Notes: a model not told the origin generated them from the sequence alone. DNA of 64,000 bases from Rhodospirillaceae bacterium UBA1479 (GCA_002325375.1 DCRZ01000001.1:310001-374000), one strand, 5' to 3'. Positions 23,981 through 35,797 are shown, numbered from the stretch's first letter. Translations and numbers: made by a program.

Positions 23981-25207
23981 TTGAAGTTGACGGAAGAAGA
24001 AAAGGCCATGCTGGCCGGCGAAATGGGCGCAGCGAAGCAGTGGGCCCTTGACCATCAGGTCAAGGTCGGCGGCATGTTCGACGCGGCCGATCTGGTGCCG
24101 GTCAGTCAGGCCCACATGATGGCGGACCCGGAATCCCTGGGCGAAGCCGGCGGCGATTTCCTGGAAGACATGGTGGCCAAGGGGGCGCGGGTCGCCATCC
24201 CGATGATCACCGATCCCCGGGGCGTCGACCTCAACCATTACCGGCCCCTGGGCCAGTCCGAGGAAATGGCCACGCTGGAACGGCGCATGATCGCCGCCTG
24301 CGAAAAGATGGGCATCCTCATGACCAATACCTGCGTCAACTATCAGACGATCATGCCGCCGGTGCTGGGCGACCATGTCGCCTTCGGCGATACGGGCGTG
24401 GTGATTTATTCCAACAGCATCTGCGGGGCGCGCTCCAACTTCGAGGGCGGGCCCTCGGCCCTGGCCGCCGGGCTGACCGGTCGCACGCCGCGCTACGGCC
24501 TTCATCTGGACGAGAACCGCCAGGCAACGCGTCGCTTCGTGGTCCGCGACCAGCCGAAGGAACTGACGGATTGGGGCGTGCTCGGCGCCCTGGTCGGCAA
24601 GCTGGCCGGATCCTACTGGGCGGTGCCGGTCATCGAAGGGCTGGAAGTCGTGCCGACCTCGGACGAGGCCAAGCACATGGGGGCGGCGATGGCGAGTTTC
24701 GGCTCGACCCCGTTGTTCCATATGGCCGGCATCACGCCGGAAGCACAGACCCTGGCCGACGTCGGCGGCGACAAGCTGCCGGCCGAAGAGATCACCAAGG
24801 CGGATCTGGATGCGCTGCGCGCCGGGTTCGGCGGCAAGGGCGACAAGATCGACGTGGTCGTGTTCGCCGCACCGCAATTGTCGATCGTCGAGATGCAGGC
24901 CCTGGCGGCGCTCTGCGCCGGGAAGACGTTCAAGTCGGCGGTGATCGTCTGCACCTCGCCGCAGGTCTATCCGGACGCGACCCGCATGGGGCTGATCGAC
25001 ACCATCGAAGACGCGGGCGCCAAGGTTCTGGAAGGGACCTGTTTCTACAACCAGTACGCCCGCGAGATCGGCGAGGCCAACGGCTGGACGCGGCTGCTCA
25101 GCAACTCCGCCAAGATCGTCAACATCATCAGCGGCTACGGCTACACCCCGGCGCTGGCGAGCATGGAAAAGTGCGTCGCGTCGGCCGTTGCAGGAGAAAT
25201 CGTATGA
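23981..25207 (+). CDS. Aconitase X catalytic (large) subunit
   Basis: 408 residues. TTG start at 23981 (MKLTEEEKAML) is preceded by TAGGAG; upstream in-frame ATGs lie inside dctM. Family features: LVPVSQAHMMADPESLGEAG, RVAIPMITDPRGVD, TCVNYQTIMPPVLGDHVAFGDTG, SICGARSNFEGGPSALAAGLTGRTP and a late GTCFYNQYAREIG; Cys in these motifs likely bind an iron-sulfur cluster. Characterised relatives dehydrate cis-3-hydroxy-L-proline or, in archaea, phosphomevalonate. Which hydroxyacid is used here is not known. Overlaps the small-subunit gene by 4 bases. Confidence 0.9.
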   Translation: MKLTEEEKAMLAGEMGAAKQWALDHQVKVGGMFDAADLVPVSQAHMMADPESLGEAGGDFLEDMVAKGARVAIPMITDPRGVDLNHYRPLGQSEEMATLERRMIAACEKMGILMTNTCVNYQTIMPPVLGDHVAFGDTGVVIYSNSICGARSNFEGGPSALAAGLTGRTPRYGLHLDENRQATRRFVVRDQPKELTDWGVLGALVGKLAGSYWAVPVIEGLEVVPTSDEAKHMGAAMASFGSTPLFHMAGITPEAQTLADVGGDKLPAEEITKADLDALRAGFGGKGDKIDVVVFAAPQLSIVEMQALAALCAGKTFKSAVIVCTSPQVYPDATRMGLIDTIEDAGAKVLEGTCFYNQYAREIGEANGWTRLLSNSAKIVNIISGYGYTPALASMEKCVASAVAGEIV

Positions 25208-25617
25208 CCAAGGAATTGAAATGCCACAAGGGGATCGGTGACAAGGTGCAGGGCATCGCCCTGGTGGCCGACGACAACTTCTCGGCCCGCTATGACCTGG
25301 ACCGCAAGAAAGGCGTGTTTTCCCGCCCGGCCCACAAGCTGTGCGGTGAGTCCTATCACGACAAAATTCTGGTTCTGAACACGTCCAAGGGTGGTGTGGC
25401 CTCGGCCTGGATGCTCCACGAAATGAAATCGCGGAACATCTGCCCCAAGGCGATCCTGTTCAACACGGCCAACACCATCCTGGCCCAGGGCGCGGCGCTG
25501 GCCAACCTGACCATGTGCGACCGCTTCACCGACGGCGACGTGACCACGTTGATCAAGACCGGGGACGAGGTCATCGTCGATCCGGAAAACGGTGTGGTGA
25601 CGGTGTTGAACGGCTAG
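25204..25617 (+). CDS. Aconitase X swivel (small) subunit, DUF126
   Basis: 137 residues. ATG overlaps the large-subunit stop (ATGA), so translation is coupled. LVLNTSKGGVASAWMLHEM and AILFNTANTILAQGAALANL match the swivel domain, which in other members has a Ser-rich loop (SSSS) at the place reading TSKGGVAS here. That substitution suggests substrate specificity differing from the best-studied enzymes. Last gene of the operon; a terminator follows. Confidence 0.9.
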   Translation: MTKELKCHKGIGDKVQGIALVADDNFSARYDLDRKKGVFSRPAHKLCGESYHDKILVLNTSKGGVASAWMLHEMKSRNICPKAILFNTANTILAQGAALANLTMCDRFTDGDVTTLIKTGDEVIVDPENGVVTVLNG

Positions 25618-25642
25618 CCGGTCCACCACCTGCCTGCAATTC

Positions 25643-25677
25643 GGGCCTGATGTGCCTTCCCGAAATGGGAAAGGCCG

Positions 25678-25694
<17 letters not shown>
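25643..25694 (+). terminator. Terminator of the TRAP-aconitase X operon
   Basis: Nested hairpin: GGGCCTGA at 25643-25650 pairs with TCAGGCCC at 25678-25685, enclosing GCCTTCCC / GGGAAAGGC, then GTTTCTTTT. It extends into the last codons of the convergent uvrA gene. Confidence 0.7.
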
Positions 25695-28605
<2,911 letters not shown>

Positions 28606-28719
28606 GAGAGTTCCGAAGTGCCATCCGTCAGGTAGATGGGCGGAAGGTGCTGTTTTCACAAGCGCTCAGTCATATAGGGGCCCGCGTCCGACGTAAAGCA
28701 AGACTCGATTGAGAATAAT

Positions 28720-28790
28720 TTCACTAAAATGATTCGTGAAAGTTCACAAAAAAATACATCGGAAACAGAATCTTGAACGTTTTTACGTGA
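28720..28790. promoter_or_regulatory. Cluster of TTCAC/GTGAA half-sites between uvrA and a small gene
   Basis: TTCAC at 28720-28724, GTGAA at 28736-28740, TTCAC at 28743-28747 and GTGAA at 28786-28790 form overlapping inverted repeats in an AT-rich 280-bp divergent gap. GTGAA-AG-TTCAC is the tightest. A -10-like TAAAAT lies at 28810-28815 and a 12-base palindrome (GGAGGCGCCTCC) at 28831-28842. A binding site cluster is inferred; no regulator is assigned. Confidence 0.4.
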
Positions 28791-28883
28791 ATTAAATTTC
28801 GAACATGAATAAAATATGACGGTCAAGCAAGGAGGCGCCTCCCTTGAAACCGGCAGCGCTGCCACGATCGAATGGAGGCACAT

Positions 28884-28988
28884 ATGACACAGGACGATAA
28901 AACGGCTCTCAAATGGACGCTCGCGTTCACGGCCTTGGTCCTTATCCTTGGTTTCGGTGCTTACGCGGCTGGCTGGCTGACCCAGTAA
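28884..28988 (+). CDS. 34-residue single-helix membrane protein
   Basis: Reads MTQDDKTALKWTLAFTALVL and continues through a single membrane helix to AAGWLTQ and a TAA stop. A short charged N-terminus is followed by about 20 hydrophobic residues. GGAGG lies 6 bases before the ATG. It has its own promoter-like region and a textbook terminator 39 bases downstream, which makes a real small gene more likely than chance. Function unknown. Confidence 0.6.
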   Translation: MTQDDKTALKWTLAFTALVLILGFGAYAAGWLTQ

Positions 28989-29026
28989 TCGCGTAGACGC
29001 CATCTGAATCACACCAACGGAACTTG

Positions 29027-29056
29027 CGCCGGCCCCTTTGGGTCGGCGTTTTTTTT
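29027..29056 (+). terminator. Rho-independent terminator of the small membrane protein gene
   Basis: 9-bp stem CGCCGGCCC / GGGTCGGCG (one G-T pair), 4-base loop, then eight T. Confidence 0.9.
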
Positions 29057-29160
29057 CTGCCTGGCCAAGAGGGCGGGCGCAGAAGGCCATGGGCGTTTGC
29101 AAATCGGCTCCGGTGATTTAAAAGGGCCGGATTGAAACGCCCGGCCGAGGACCCCGCCAT

Positions 29161-29406
29161 ATGCCCAGCGACAGCGACGCGCAATTCGACAAGGCGGACA
29201 TGATTCTGTCCAATGCCTTGCAGGAATTCATCAGCGCCGGCGTCAGCCAGGAAGTATATGGCATGGCGATGCTGGAGATCGGCATCCTGGCCCTGGTCAA
29301 ACTTGACGAGAGCGAGGAACGCATCGCCGCCCTGGTCGCAGACTTCATCGCCCGGGCGCGCCAGGGTGGGCCGCAGGCACCGGCGCCCCGGGCAACAGAC
29401 ACCTAG
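29161..29406 (+). CDS. Small hypothetical helical protein
   Basis: 81 residues, not recognised. Predicted helical with an Ala/Leu-rich core (MAMLEIGILALVKLDESEERI) and a disordered Pro/Ala tail. No signal peptide. It lies 86 bases before ssb on the same strand. The start is supported by genome-like codon use, but the ribosome site is weak. Confidence 0.55.
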   Translation: MPSDSDAQFDKADMILSNALQEFISAGVSQEVYGMAMLEIGILALVKLDESEERIAALVADFIARARQGGPQAPAPRATDT

Positions 29407-29492
29407 CCGCGGCCGGACGATTCCGGCTAAAGTTCGCTTTCCTCCCAGGGGGGCGGAACAACCACCAAGACACAGCAAGAACGAGGATTCCG

Positions 29493-29999
29493 ATGGCAGG
29501 AAGCGTCAACAAAGTCATTTTGGTCGGCAATCTCGGCCGCGATCCCGAAGTCCGGTTTTCCCAGTCCGGCCAGAAGATCGTCAATATGTCCATCGCCACG
29601 TCGGAAACCTGGAAAGACAAGCAGTCCGGGGAGCGCAAGGAAAAGACGGAATGGCACCGTGTCGTGGTGTTCGACGAGCGGCTTGCCGACGTCTGCGAGC
29701 GCTACCTGAAGAAAGGATCCAAGGTCTATCTGGAGGGCACGCTGCAGACCCGCAAGTGGACCGGCAATGACGGGGTCGAAAAATATACGACCGAGGTCGT
29801 TCTGCCCCGTTTCAACGGCGTCATGACCATGCTCGACGGCCGCGGCGAAGGCGGCGGTGGTGCGGGTGGCGGTGGCGGCTACGGTGGGTCCGACGACAGT
29901 GGATCGAGCTGGGACGGCCCGGGCAACGACAGCTCTGGTGCAAGTGGCGGTGGCGGTGGCGGCGGTCGCTCCGATCTGGACGACGAAATTCCGTTCTGA
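29493..29999 (+). CDS. ssb: Single-stranded DNA-binding protein
   Basis: 168 residues. OB-fold residues 1-110 with NKVILVGNLGRDPEVRFSQSG and EWHRVVVFDERLAD, then a Gly-rich linker and the acidic C-terminal tip DLDDEIPF that recruits repair and replication partners. Binds ssDNA as a tetramer. The uvrA-ssb-gyrA order is common in alphaproteobacteria; here ssb runs divergent from uvrA. Confidence 0.98.
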   Translation: MAGSVNKVILVGNLGRDPEVRFSQSGQKIVNMSIATSETWKDKQSGERKEKTEWHRVVVFDERLADVCERYLKKGSKVYLEGTLQTRKWTGNDGVEKYTTEVVLPRFNGVMTMLDGRGEGGGGAGGGGGYGGSDDSGSSWDGPGNDSSGASGGGGGGGRSDLDDEIPF

Positions 30000-30073
30000 C
30001 GGTCGCCGAGATGGGCCGCGATAAATAATCGATGCCGTTGGGGGACGGTTGAAGGAAGCAGGCGAGGCGTTGA

Positions 30074-32041
30074 ATGACGACCCAAGGGAGCACGACGGTT
30101 CCCCCGCGCCAGGGCGTGCGCCTGCGCTTCGTTTTGGCGGTCGTGTTGATCGTTGTCGGTTCGGTGCCGTCTGTCATCCTGGCGTCCTGGCTGCATGCCC
30201 GCGCCATTGATATTCAGGTTGACGACGTTTCACAGCGCTCCCTGCTGCTGGCCAAGACCCTGGCCCGGTTCATCGCAGGGGACCTGAACGAGTTTCGGCA
30301 CACTTTGGACGCCCTGACGACGCAATACCCCCTGTCTGCGCTGCCCCAGGCGCTGATCGACAGCGCTAATCACCGGGGGGTGTCGGCGATCTGCCTGTTG
30401 AGCGGAGTGCGCCAGCCTCAGGATTCCGTCGTGATTTCCGGCACGGCTTCCTGCCTGCCGAGGGACGAAAACCGCATGTGGCGCGACGTCCGGTCGCGCT
30501 TGCCCGAAACGGGCGGTGGCGTCGTGTTTTCCGAGGTTCTGGCGGACAGCGACGGCCAGCCCGCGGTGTTCGCCGTCAATTTCCGCGCCGGCCTGCCGCT
30601 TGCCGCGGCGCGCATGTCGCTGGACCGGTTGCGCGAACTGCGGCGCTCCATCGTGTTCGGCGAAAAGGGGCATGCGGCGATCGTCGATCATCGTGGCAAC
30701 ATCGTGTCTCACCCGCGCCCCGATTGGGAAGCGGCGGTCAAGAACATCGCGACCATCGATCCGGTCGCGCGTATGATGAAGGGGGAATCCGGCGTTTCCC
30801 GGTTCCATTCCCCCGCCGCCAATCTGAAGATGATCGCCGGCTTCGCCTCCGTGCCGGGCGCCGGTTGGGGGGTCATGGTGCCCCAGCCGGAACAGGAACT
30901 GGCGTTCCACGCCGAAGACATCCAGAAAAGCACCCAGATCGCCCTGATCGTCGGGGTTCTGGTCGCCGGCGGGCTTGCCTGGTGGCTTGCGGGCTGGCTG
31001 ACTGCCCCCATCGCGCGGATCGAAGCGGCGTCGCGCCGTCTCGCGGCGGACGAGCCGCCGGGCTCCGTTGATGCGGAAGGCTTTCTGGTTCCCGCCGAAG
31101 TCGCCTCCCTGGCGGCCAATTTCACAACCATGGCCGACCGCATGCAAACCCGCGACCGGGAGCGCGAGCGCATCGTCGACGACGTGCGCCAGCTGAAAAA
31201 CGAACTGGAGCAACGGGTCGCCGACCGTACGCTTGAGCTGACCATGGAGATCAACGAGCGCGACCGCGCGGAAAAGGAGCTGCTGCGCTCCAAGGCCGAG
31301 GTCGAATACGCCAACCGCGCCAAGACCGAGTTCCTGGCCCATATGAGCCACGAGTTGCGCACGCCGCTCAACGCCATCCTGGGCTTTGCCGAGGTCGTGC
31401 GCGACACCGATCCGGCCCTGGCGAAGCCCGAGCAAACCCGCCAGTACGTGCAATACATCTATGATTCCGGCAGCCATCTGCTGACCCTGATCAACGACCT
31501 GTTGGACATTTCACGGATCGAGGTCGGCGCGATGGCCCTCGAGGTTCAGACGGTCGATCTGCGCGAGGCCGTCGATAGTTGCGTCACCATTGTTTCCGAG
31601 CGGGCGTCCAAGACCGGGCTGAAGCTGGTGTCGGAGCTACCGGATGCCCCGGGCACCATCGAGGCCGACCCCACCCGTCTGCGCCAGATTCTGCTGAACC
31701 TGATGATCAATGCGGTCAAGTTCACCCCCAAGGGGGGCACGGTCAGCCTTCAGCTGCGCCGCATGTCCGATGGAGCGGCCGAATTCGTCATCAGCGATAC
31801 GGGCATCGGCATCGCGCCCGAGGACATGTCGCGGATCATGGAACCGTTCAGTCAGGCGCGGCACAGCCACGTGTCGAAGAGCGAGGGAACGGGCCTGGGC
31901 CTGCCGTTGGCCAAGGCCTTTGCAGAGCTTCACGGTGGCAGCTTGAGGGTCGAAAGCCGCCTCGGCAAGGGGACCTCGGTGCGGGTCATTATCCCGGCTG
32001 AGCCACCGCCTCAGGAAGACGTTGCTAATATATTGAATTAA
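30074..32041 (+). CDS. Membrane sensor histidine kinase with extracellular sensor domain
   Basis: 655 residues. Helix 1 at about 15-38, a periplasmic Cache-like sensor region to about 285, helix 2 (IALIVGVLVAGGLAWWLAGW), then HAMP and a coiled coil (ELEQRVADRTLEL). HisKA box FLAHMSHELRTPLNAILGF places the phospho-acceptor at His426. The ATPase domain has the N box (LLNLMINAVKFTPKGG), G1 (DTGIGIAPEDM) and G2 (GTGLGLPLAKAF). No receiver domain and no response regulator gene nearby, so it is an orphan. It follows ssb by 74 bases. Confidence 0.94.
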   Translation: MTTQGSTTVPPRQGVRLRFVLAVVLIVVGSVPSVILASWLHARAIDIQVDDVSQRSLLLAKTLARFIAGDLNEFRHTLDALTTQYPLSALPQALIDSANHRGVSAICLLSGVRQPQDSVVISGTASCLPRDENRMWRDVRSRLPETGGGVVFSEVLADSDGQPAVFAVNFRAGLPLAAARMSLDRLRELRRSIVFGEKGHAAIVDHRGNIVSHPRPDWEAAVKNIATIDPVARMMKGESGVSRFHSPAANLKMIAGFASVPGAGWGVMVPQPEQELAFHAEDIQKSTQIALIVGVLVAGGLAWWLAGWLTAPIARIEAASRRLAADEPPGSVDAEGFLVPAEVASLAANFTTMADRMQTRDRERERIVDDVRQLKNELEQRVADRTLELTMEINERDRAEKELLRSKAEVEYANRAKTEFLAHMSHELRTPLNAILGFAEVVRDTDPALAKPEQTRQYVQYIYDSGSHLLTLINDLLDISRIEVGAMALEVQTVDLREAVDSCVTIVSERASKTGLKLVSELPDAPGTIEADPTRLRQILLNLMINAVKFTPKGGTVSLQLRRMSDGAAEFVISDTGIGIAPEDMSRIMEPFSQARHSHVSKSEGTGLGLPLAKAFAELHGGSLRVESRLGKGTSVRVIIPAEPPPQEDVANILN

Positions 32042-32088
32042 AAAAGAAAATTAATCAGAAAATCGGACGATTTGAGGGCCTGATCGAG

Positions 32089-32117
32089 TTGTTCCCGCAG
32101 GGCCGATCTGCTAGAAT
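32089..32117 (+). promoter_or_regulatory. Candidate gyrA promoter
   Basis: TTGTTC (32089-32094) and TAGAAT (32112-32117) are separated by 17 bases. The -10 is a 5/6 match, the -35 3/6. It would give a leader of about 70 bases before the TTG start of gyrA. Confidence 0.45.
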
Positions 32118-32193
32118 TACCGTTATGTTACCCGGAACCGGATGTGCTGGCCTTTGTGGCCTGTAATTATCTGAAAAATCAGGAAAAATTTCT

Positions 32194-35061
32194 TTGACAC
32201 CCCCCGACGATCTGCCGCCAGACGGCGCTGAGCCGCTGCCGCCCGATTCGGACGTAAGTCTTATCGCCATCGAAGACGAAATGCGTTCGTCCTACCTCGA
32301 TTACGCCATGAGTGTGATCGTCAGCCGGGCGCTGCCGGATGTGCGCGACGGGCTGAAGCCGGTGCAGCGGCGCATCCTGTTTTCCATGAAGGAAAACGGC
32401 TACGAGGCGGGCAAGCCGTACCGTAAATCCGCGCGCATCGTCGGTGACGTCATGGGTAAATACCACCCCCACGGCGACCAGGCGATTTACGACGCCATGG
32501 TGCGTCTGGCGCAGAATTTCTCCATGCGCCTGCCGCTGGTCGACGGGCAGGGCAACTACGGCTCCATGGACGGCGACCGTGCCGCCGCCATGCGGTATAC
32601 GGAGGCGCGCCTGGCGCGTTCCGCCCATGCCTTGCTGGAGGATATCGACCGGGAAACGGTTGATTTCCAGCCCAACTACGACGAATCCTCGCGTGAGCCG
32701 GTGGTTCTGCCGGCGGGTTTCCCGAACCTTCTGGTCAACGGGGCGGCGGGCATCGCCGTCGGCATGGCGACCAACATTCCGCCCCATAACCTGGGTGAAG
32801 TGATCTCGGCCTGCTGCGCCTATATCGACAATCCCGACATCACCATCGACGAGCTGATCGCCAACCATGTGCAGGGCCCGGATTTCCCCACGGGTGCGCA
32901 GATTCTCGGCAAGCAGGGCATCCTGTCCGCCTATCACACGGGGCGCGGCTCCGTGGTCGTGCGCGGCAAGACCTCGATCGAGGAAATCCGCAAGGACCGC
33001 TTCGCCATCATCGTTCATGAGGTTCCCTATCAGGTCAACAAGGCGCGCATGATCGAGATCATGGCCGAGGCCGTGCGCGACAAGAAGATCGAGGGCATTT
33101 CCGACCTGCGCGACGAGTCCGACCGCGACGGCGTGCGCGTGGTCGTCGAGATCAAGCGCGACGCCGAGCCCGAGGTCGTGCTGGCGCAGTTGTACCGCTT
33201 TACGCCACTGCAGACGTCGTTCGGCGTCAATATGCTGGCCCTGGACCAGGGCCGGCCGAAGATGATGAACCTGAAGGACATCATCGTCGCCTTCGTCGCC
33301 TTCCGCGAAGAAGTCATCCGCCGGCGGACCATTTATGAGCTGGCTAAGGCGCGGGAACGGGCCCACGTGTTGGTCGGGCTGGCTGTCGCCGTGGTCAACA
33401 TCGACGAAGTCATCGCCCTGATCCGCGCCGCCAAGGATCCGCAATCGGCGCGCGAGCAGTTGATGGCCCGCGATTGGCCGGCTGACGAGATCGAACCCAT
33501 GATCCGCCTGCTGGACGAGCCCGGCCGCGCCGTGGTCGACGGCGTCTACAAGCTGTCGGAGGAACAGGCCCGGGCGATCCTGGAACTGCGCCTGCACCGC
33601 CTGACCGGGCTGGAGCGGGACAAGATCGGCGGCGACCTGAAGGAACTGGGTGCCCAGATCAGCCATTACCTGGAACTTCTGGCGTCGCGCGAAATGCTGT
33701 TCAAGCTGTTGCGCGACGAACTGGTCGAAATGAGCGAGAAGTTCGCCGACCCCCGGCGGACCTCCCTGGAAGACGACGAGTTCGAACACGACCTCGAGGA
33801 CCTGATCCAGCGCGAGGACATGGTCGTCACCGTGACCAACGCGGGCTATGTGAAGCGCGTGCCGCTGTCGACCTACCGCGCGCAGCGGCGCGGCGGCAAG
33901 GGACGGTCGGGCATGGCGACCCGCGACGAGGATTTCGTCAGCCAGGTGTTCGTCGCCAATACGCATACGCCCATGCTGTTCTTCTCTTCCGCCGGCATGG
34001 TCTACAAGATGAAGGTGTATCGCTTGCCCGTCGGCACGCCGCAGGCGCGCGGCAAGGCGTTCATCAACCTGCTGCCGCTAAAAGAGGGCGAGACGATTTC
34101 CACCGTCATGCCGCTGCCCGAGGACGAGGAAACCTGGGGCGATCTGTTCGTGATGTTCGCCACGGCCTCCGGCTATGTGCGGCGGAATGCGTTGTCTGAT
34201 TTCACGGACGTGCGTTCCAACGGCAAGATCGCCATGAAGTTCGAAGGCGACTATGCGGAGGACAAGCTGGTCCGTGTGCGTGTCTGTACGGAAGACGACG
34301 ATATTCTGCTGTCGGCCGCCGGCGGCAAGTGCATCCGCTTCCCCGTTCCCGACGTGCGGGTATTCTCCGGCCGTTCGTCCCACGGCGTGCGCGGCATGCG
34401 CCTGCCCAAGGGGGACGAGCTGATCGCGCTTTCCGTGGTCCGCCATGTGAAGGTCGACACGGAAGATCGCGACGCCTATCTGCAGGCCCGCAACGCGGCC
34501 CGGCGCCTGAAGTCCGGCGACTATTCGGAGCGGCCCGAGGACAAGGCCCGCGACGAGGAACTGGCGGCCCGTCTGGAAGAACCCAAGTTCGCTGAAATGG
34601 TCGAGAACGATCAGTTCATTCTGACCTTGACCGATGACGGCTACGGCAAGCGCACGTCCGCCTATGAATACCGGATTTCCGGGCGTGGCGGGCAGGGGGT
34701 CGGCAACATCAACGTGGAACGCGCGGGCAAGCCCGACGCCCGCGTGGTCGCCGCCTTCGGGGTGCTTGAGGAAGACCAGCTTGTCATGGTGTCCAACGGC
34801 GGCCAGATCATCCGCGTGCCCGTGGACGGCATTTCCATCTATTCGCGGTCATCGCGCGGCGTGCGGGTGTTCAACACGGCAGAAGACGAACATGTGGTCT
34901 CCGTGTCGCGTCTGCGCGATGTGCAGGACGACGGCGAAGACGACGACGACCTGGAAGACGGCGAGGGCGAAACCGCCGAAGCGTCCGATGCCGCGCCGGA
35001 AGAGGCATCAGCCGACACCACGGACGATTCTCCCGAGGCCCCGGAAGAGGAGCAGCCCTGA
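32194..35061 (+). CDS. gyrA: DNA gyrase subunit A
   Basis: 955 residues with a TTG start after AGGAAA. N-terminal breakage-reunion domain with the catalytic Tyr135 in AAAMRYTEARL. The quinolone-determining segment reads KYHPHGDQAIYDAM, with Gln96 where E. coli has Ser83 and Asp100 where it has Asp87. C-terminal beta-pinwheel repeats follow, including the GyrA box-like QRRGGKGRSG. A very acidic tail of about 50 residues rich in Asp and Glu ends the protein. Supercoils DNA with GyrB. Its stop overlaps the coaD start by one base. Confidence 0.98.
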   Translation: MTPPDDLPPDGAEPLPPDSDVSLIAIEDEMRSSYLDYAMSVIVSRALPDVRDGLKPVQRRILFSMKENGYEAGKPYRKSARIVGDVMGKYHPHGDQAIYDAMVRLAQNFSMRLPLVDGQGNYGSMDGDRAAAMRYTEARLARSAHALLEDIDRETVDFQPNYDESSREPVVLPAGFPNLLVNGAAGIAVGMATNIPPHNLGEVISACCAYIDNPDITIDELIANHVQGPDFPTGAQILGKQGILSAYHTGRGSVVVRGKTSIEEIRKDRFAIIVHEVPYQVNKARMIEIMAEAVRDKKIEGISDLRDESDRDGVRVVVEIKRDAEPEVVLAQLYRFTPLQTSFGVNMLALDQGRPKMMNLKDIIVAFVAFREEVIRRRTIYELAKARERAHVLVGLAVAVVNIDEVIALIRAAKDPQSAREQLMARDWPADEIEPMIRLLDEPGRAVVDGVYKLSEEQARAILELRLHRLTGLERDKIGGDLKELGAQISHYLELLASREMLFKLLRDELVEMSEKFADPRRTSLEDDEFEHDLEDLIQREDMVVTVTNAGYVKRVPLSTYRAQRRGGKGRSGMATRDEDFVSQVFVANTHTPMLFFSSAGMVYKMKVYRLPVGTPQARGKAFINLLPLKEGETISTVMPLPEDEETWGDLFVMFATASGYVRRNALSDFTDVRSNGKIAMKFEGDYAEDKLVRVRVCTEDDDILLSAAGGKCIRFPVPDVRVFSGRSSHGVRGMRLPKGDELIALSVVRHVKVDTEDRDAYLQARNAARRLKSGDYSERPEDKARDEELAARLEEPKFAEMVENDQFILTLTDDGYGKRTSAYEYRISGRGGQGVGNINVERAGKPDARVVAAFGVLEEDQLVMVSNGGQIIRVPVDGISIYSRSSRGVRVFNTAEDEHVVSVSRLRDVQDDGEDDDDLEDGEGETAEASDAAPEEASADTTDDSPEAPEEEQP

Positions 35062-35579
35062 TGCCCGGTCATCGCGGCGTTTATCCCGGCACCTTCGACC
35101 CGGTGACCAAGGGACATATGGACATCATCACGCGGGGGGCCCGGGTGGTCGACGAATTGGTCGTCGCCGTCGCCGTCAACGCGGGCAAGGGACCTTTGTT
35201 CACGCTTGAGGAACGGGTCGCCATGCTGGAGGCCGAAATCGCGGCCCTCGACCCCGGAATCGCGGCGCGGGTCGAGGTCAAACCCTTCGACAATCTGCTC
35301 ATGGAATTCGTCGGTCAGGTCGGCGCATCGCTTATCGTTCGCGGGCTGCGCGCCGTGTCCGATTTCGAATACGAATTCCAGATGGCAGGCATGAACGCAC
35401 GCCTCAATCCCAAGGTGGAAACCGTGTTCCTCATGGCGTCGGAACGTCATCAGTTCATCTCGTCGCGTTTCGTCAAGGAAATCGGCTCCCTCGGCGGCGA
35501 TGTCGGCCATTTCGTCTCGCCGGCGGTCAAGGAACAGCTGATGGTGCGTTTCGCAGAGCGCAAGAACGCGGCCGACTGA
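35061..35579 (+). CDS. coaD: Phosphopantetheine adenylyltransferase
   Basis: 172 residues. Nucleotidyltransferase motif GVYPGTFDPVTKGHMDII with the GH pair, VRGLRAVSDFEYEFQMAGMN, and the ATP-binding ISSRFVKEIGSLGGDV. Makes dephospho-CoA from phosphopantetheine in coenzyme A synthesis. Coupled to gyrA through an ATG shared with its TGA stop; this pairing is frequent in alphaproteobacteria. Confidence 0.98.
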   Translation: MPGHRGVYPGTFDPVTKGHMDIITRGARVVDELVVAVAVNAGKGPLFTLEERVAMLEAEIAALDPGIAARVEVKPFDNLLMEFVGQVGASLIVRGLRAVSDFEYEFQMAGMNARLNPKVETVFLMASERHQFISSRFVKEIGSLGGDVGHFVSPAVKEQLMVRFAERKNAAD

Positions 35580-35632
35580 CGCCTGTCCGCCCGGGCGTCG
35601 TGCGAAAACCTGGAAAAAAGCCGTATACAGCG

Positions 35633-35661
35633 TTGACCTAGGGGCCTTTGGCCCGTAATTT
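35633..35661 (+). promoter_or_regulatory. Candidate promoter of the tRNA-Lys gene
   Basis: TTGACC (35633-35638) and TAATTT (35656-35661), 17 bases apart, about 50 bases before the tRNA. Confidence 0.4.
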
Positions 35662-35711
35662 CCCGCCTGCCTTGCCGGGCACCGCCCGGCGATGGCCCCG
35701 AATACCGATAT

Positions 35712-35787
35712 GCGCGCTTAGCTCAGTTGGTAGAGCAACTGACTTTTAATCAGTAGGTCGCAGGTTCGATCCCTGCAGCGCGTACCA
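35712..35787 (+). tRNA. tRNA-Lys (anticodon TTT)
   Basis: A 76-base cloverleaf. Acceptor arm GCGCGCT pairs with AGCGCGT (first pair G-T), D arm AGCTCAGTTGGTAGAGCA, anticodon stem ACTGA/TCAGT with loop CTTTTAA, T arm GCAGG-TTCGATC-CCTGC, and encoded CCA. A terminator follows. Confidence 0.97.
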
Positions 35788-35797
35788 AATTTTCAAT

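Noticed and set aside
28731..28745. Alphaproteobacterial LexA/SOS box before uvrA
   Set aside because: GATT-N7-GTTC deviates from GTTC-N7-GTTC at two key positions, and no GAAC pair with the 11-base period is present.
29161..29406. Anti-sigma or phage-type small protein
   Set aside because: No motif supports this; sequence left as hypothetical.
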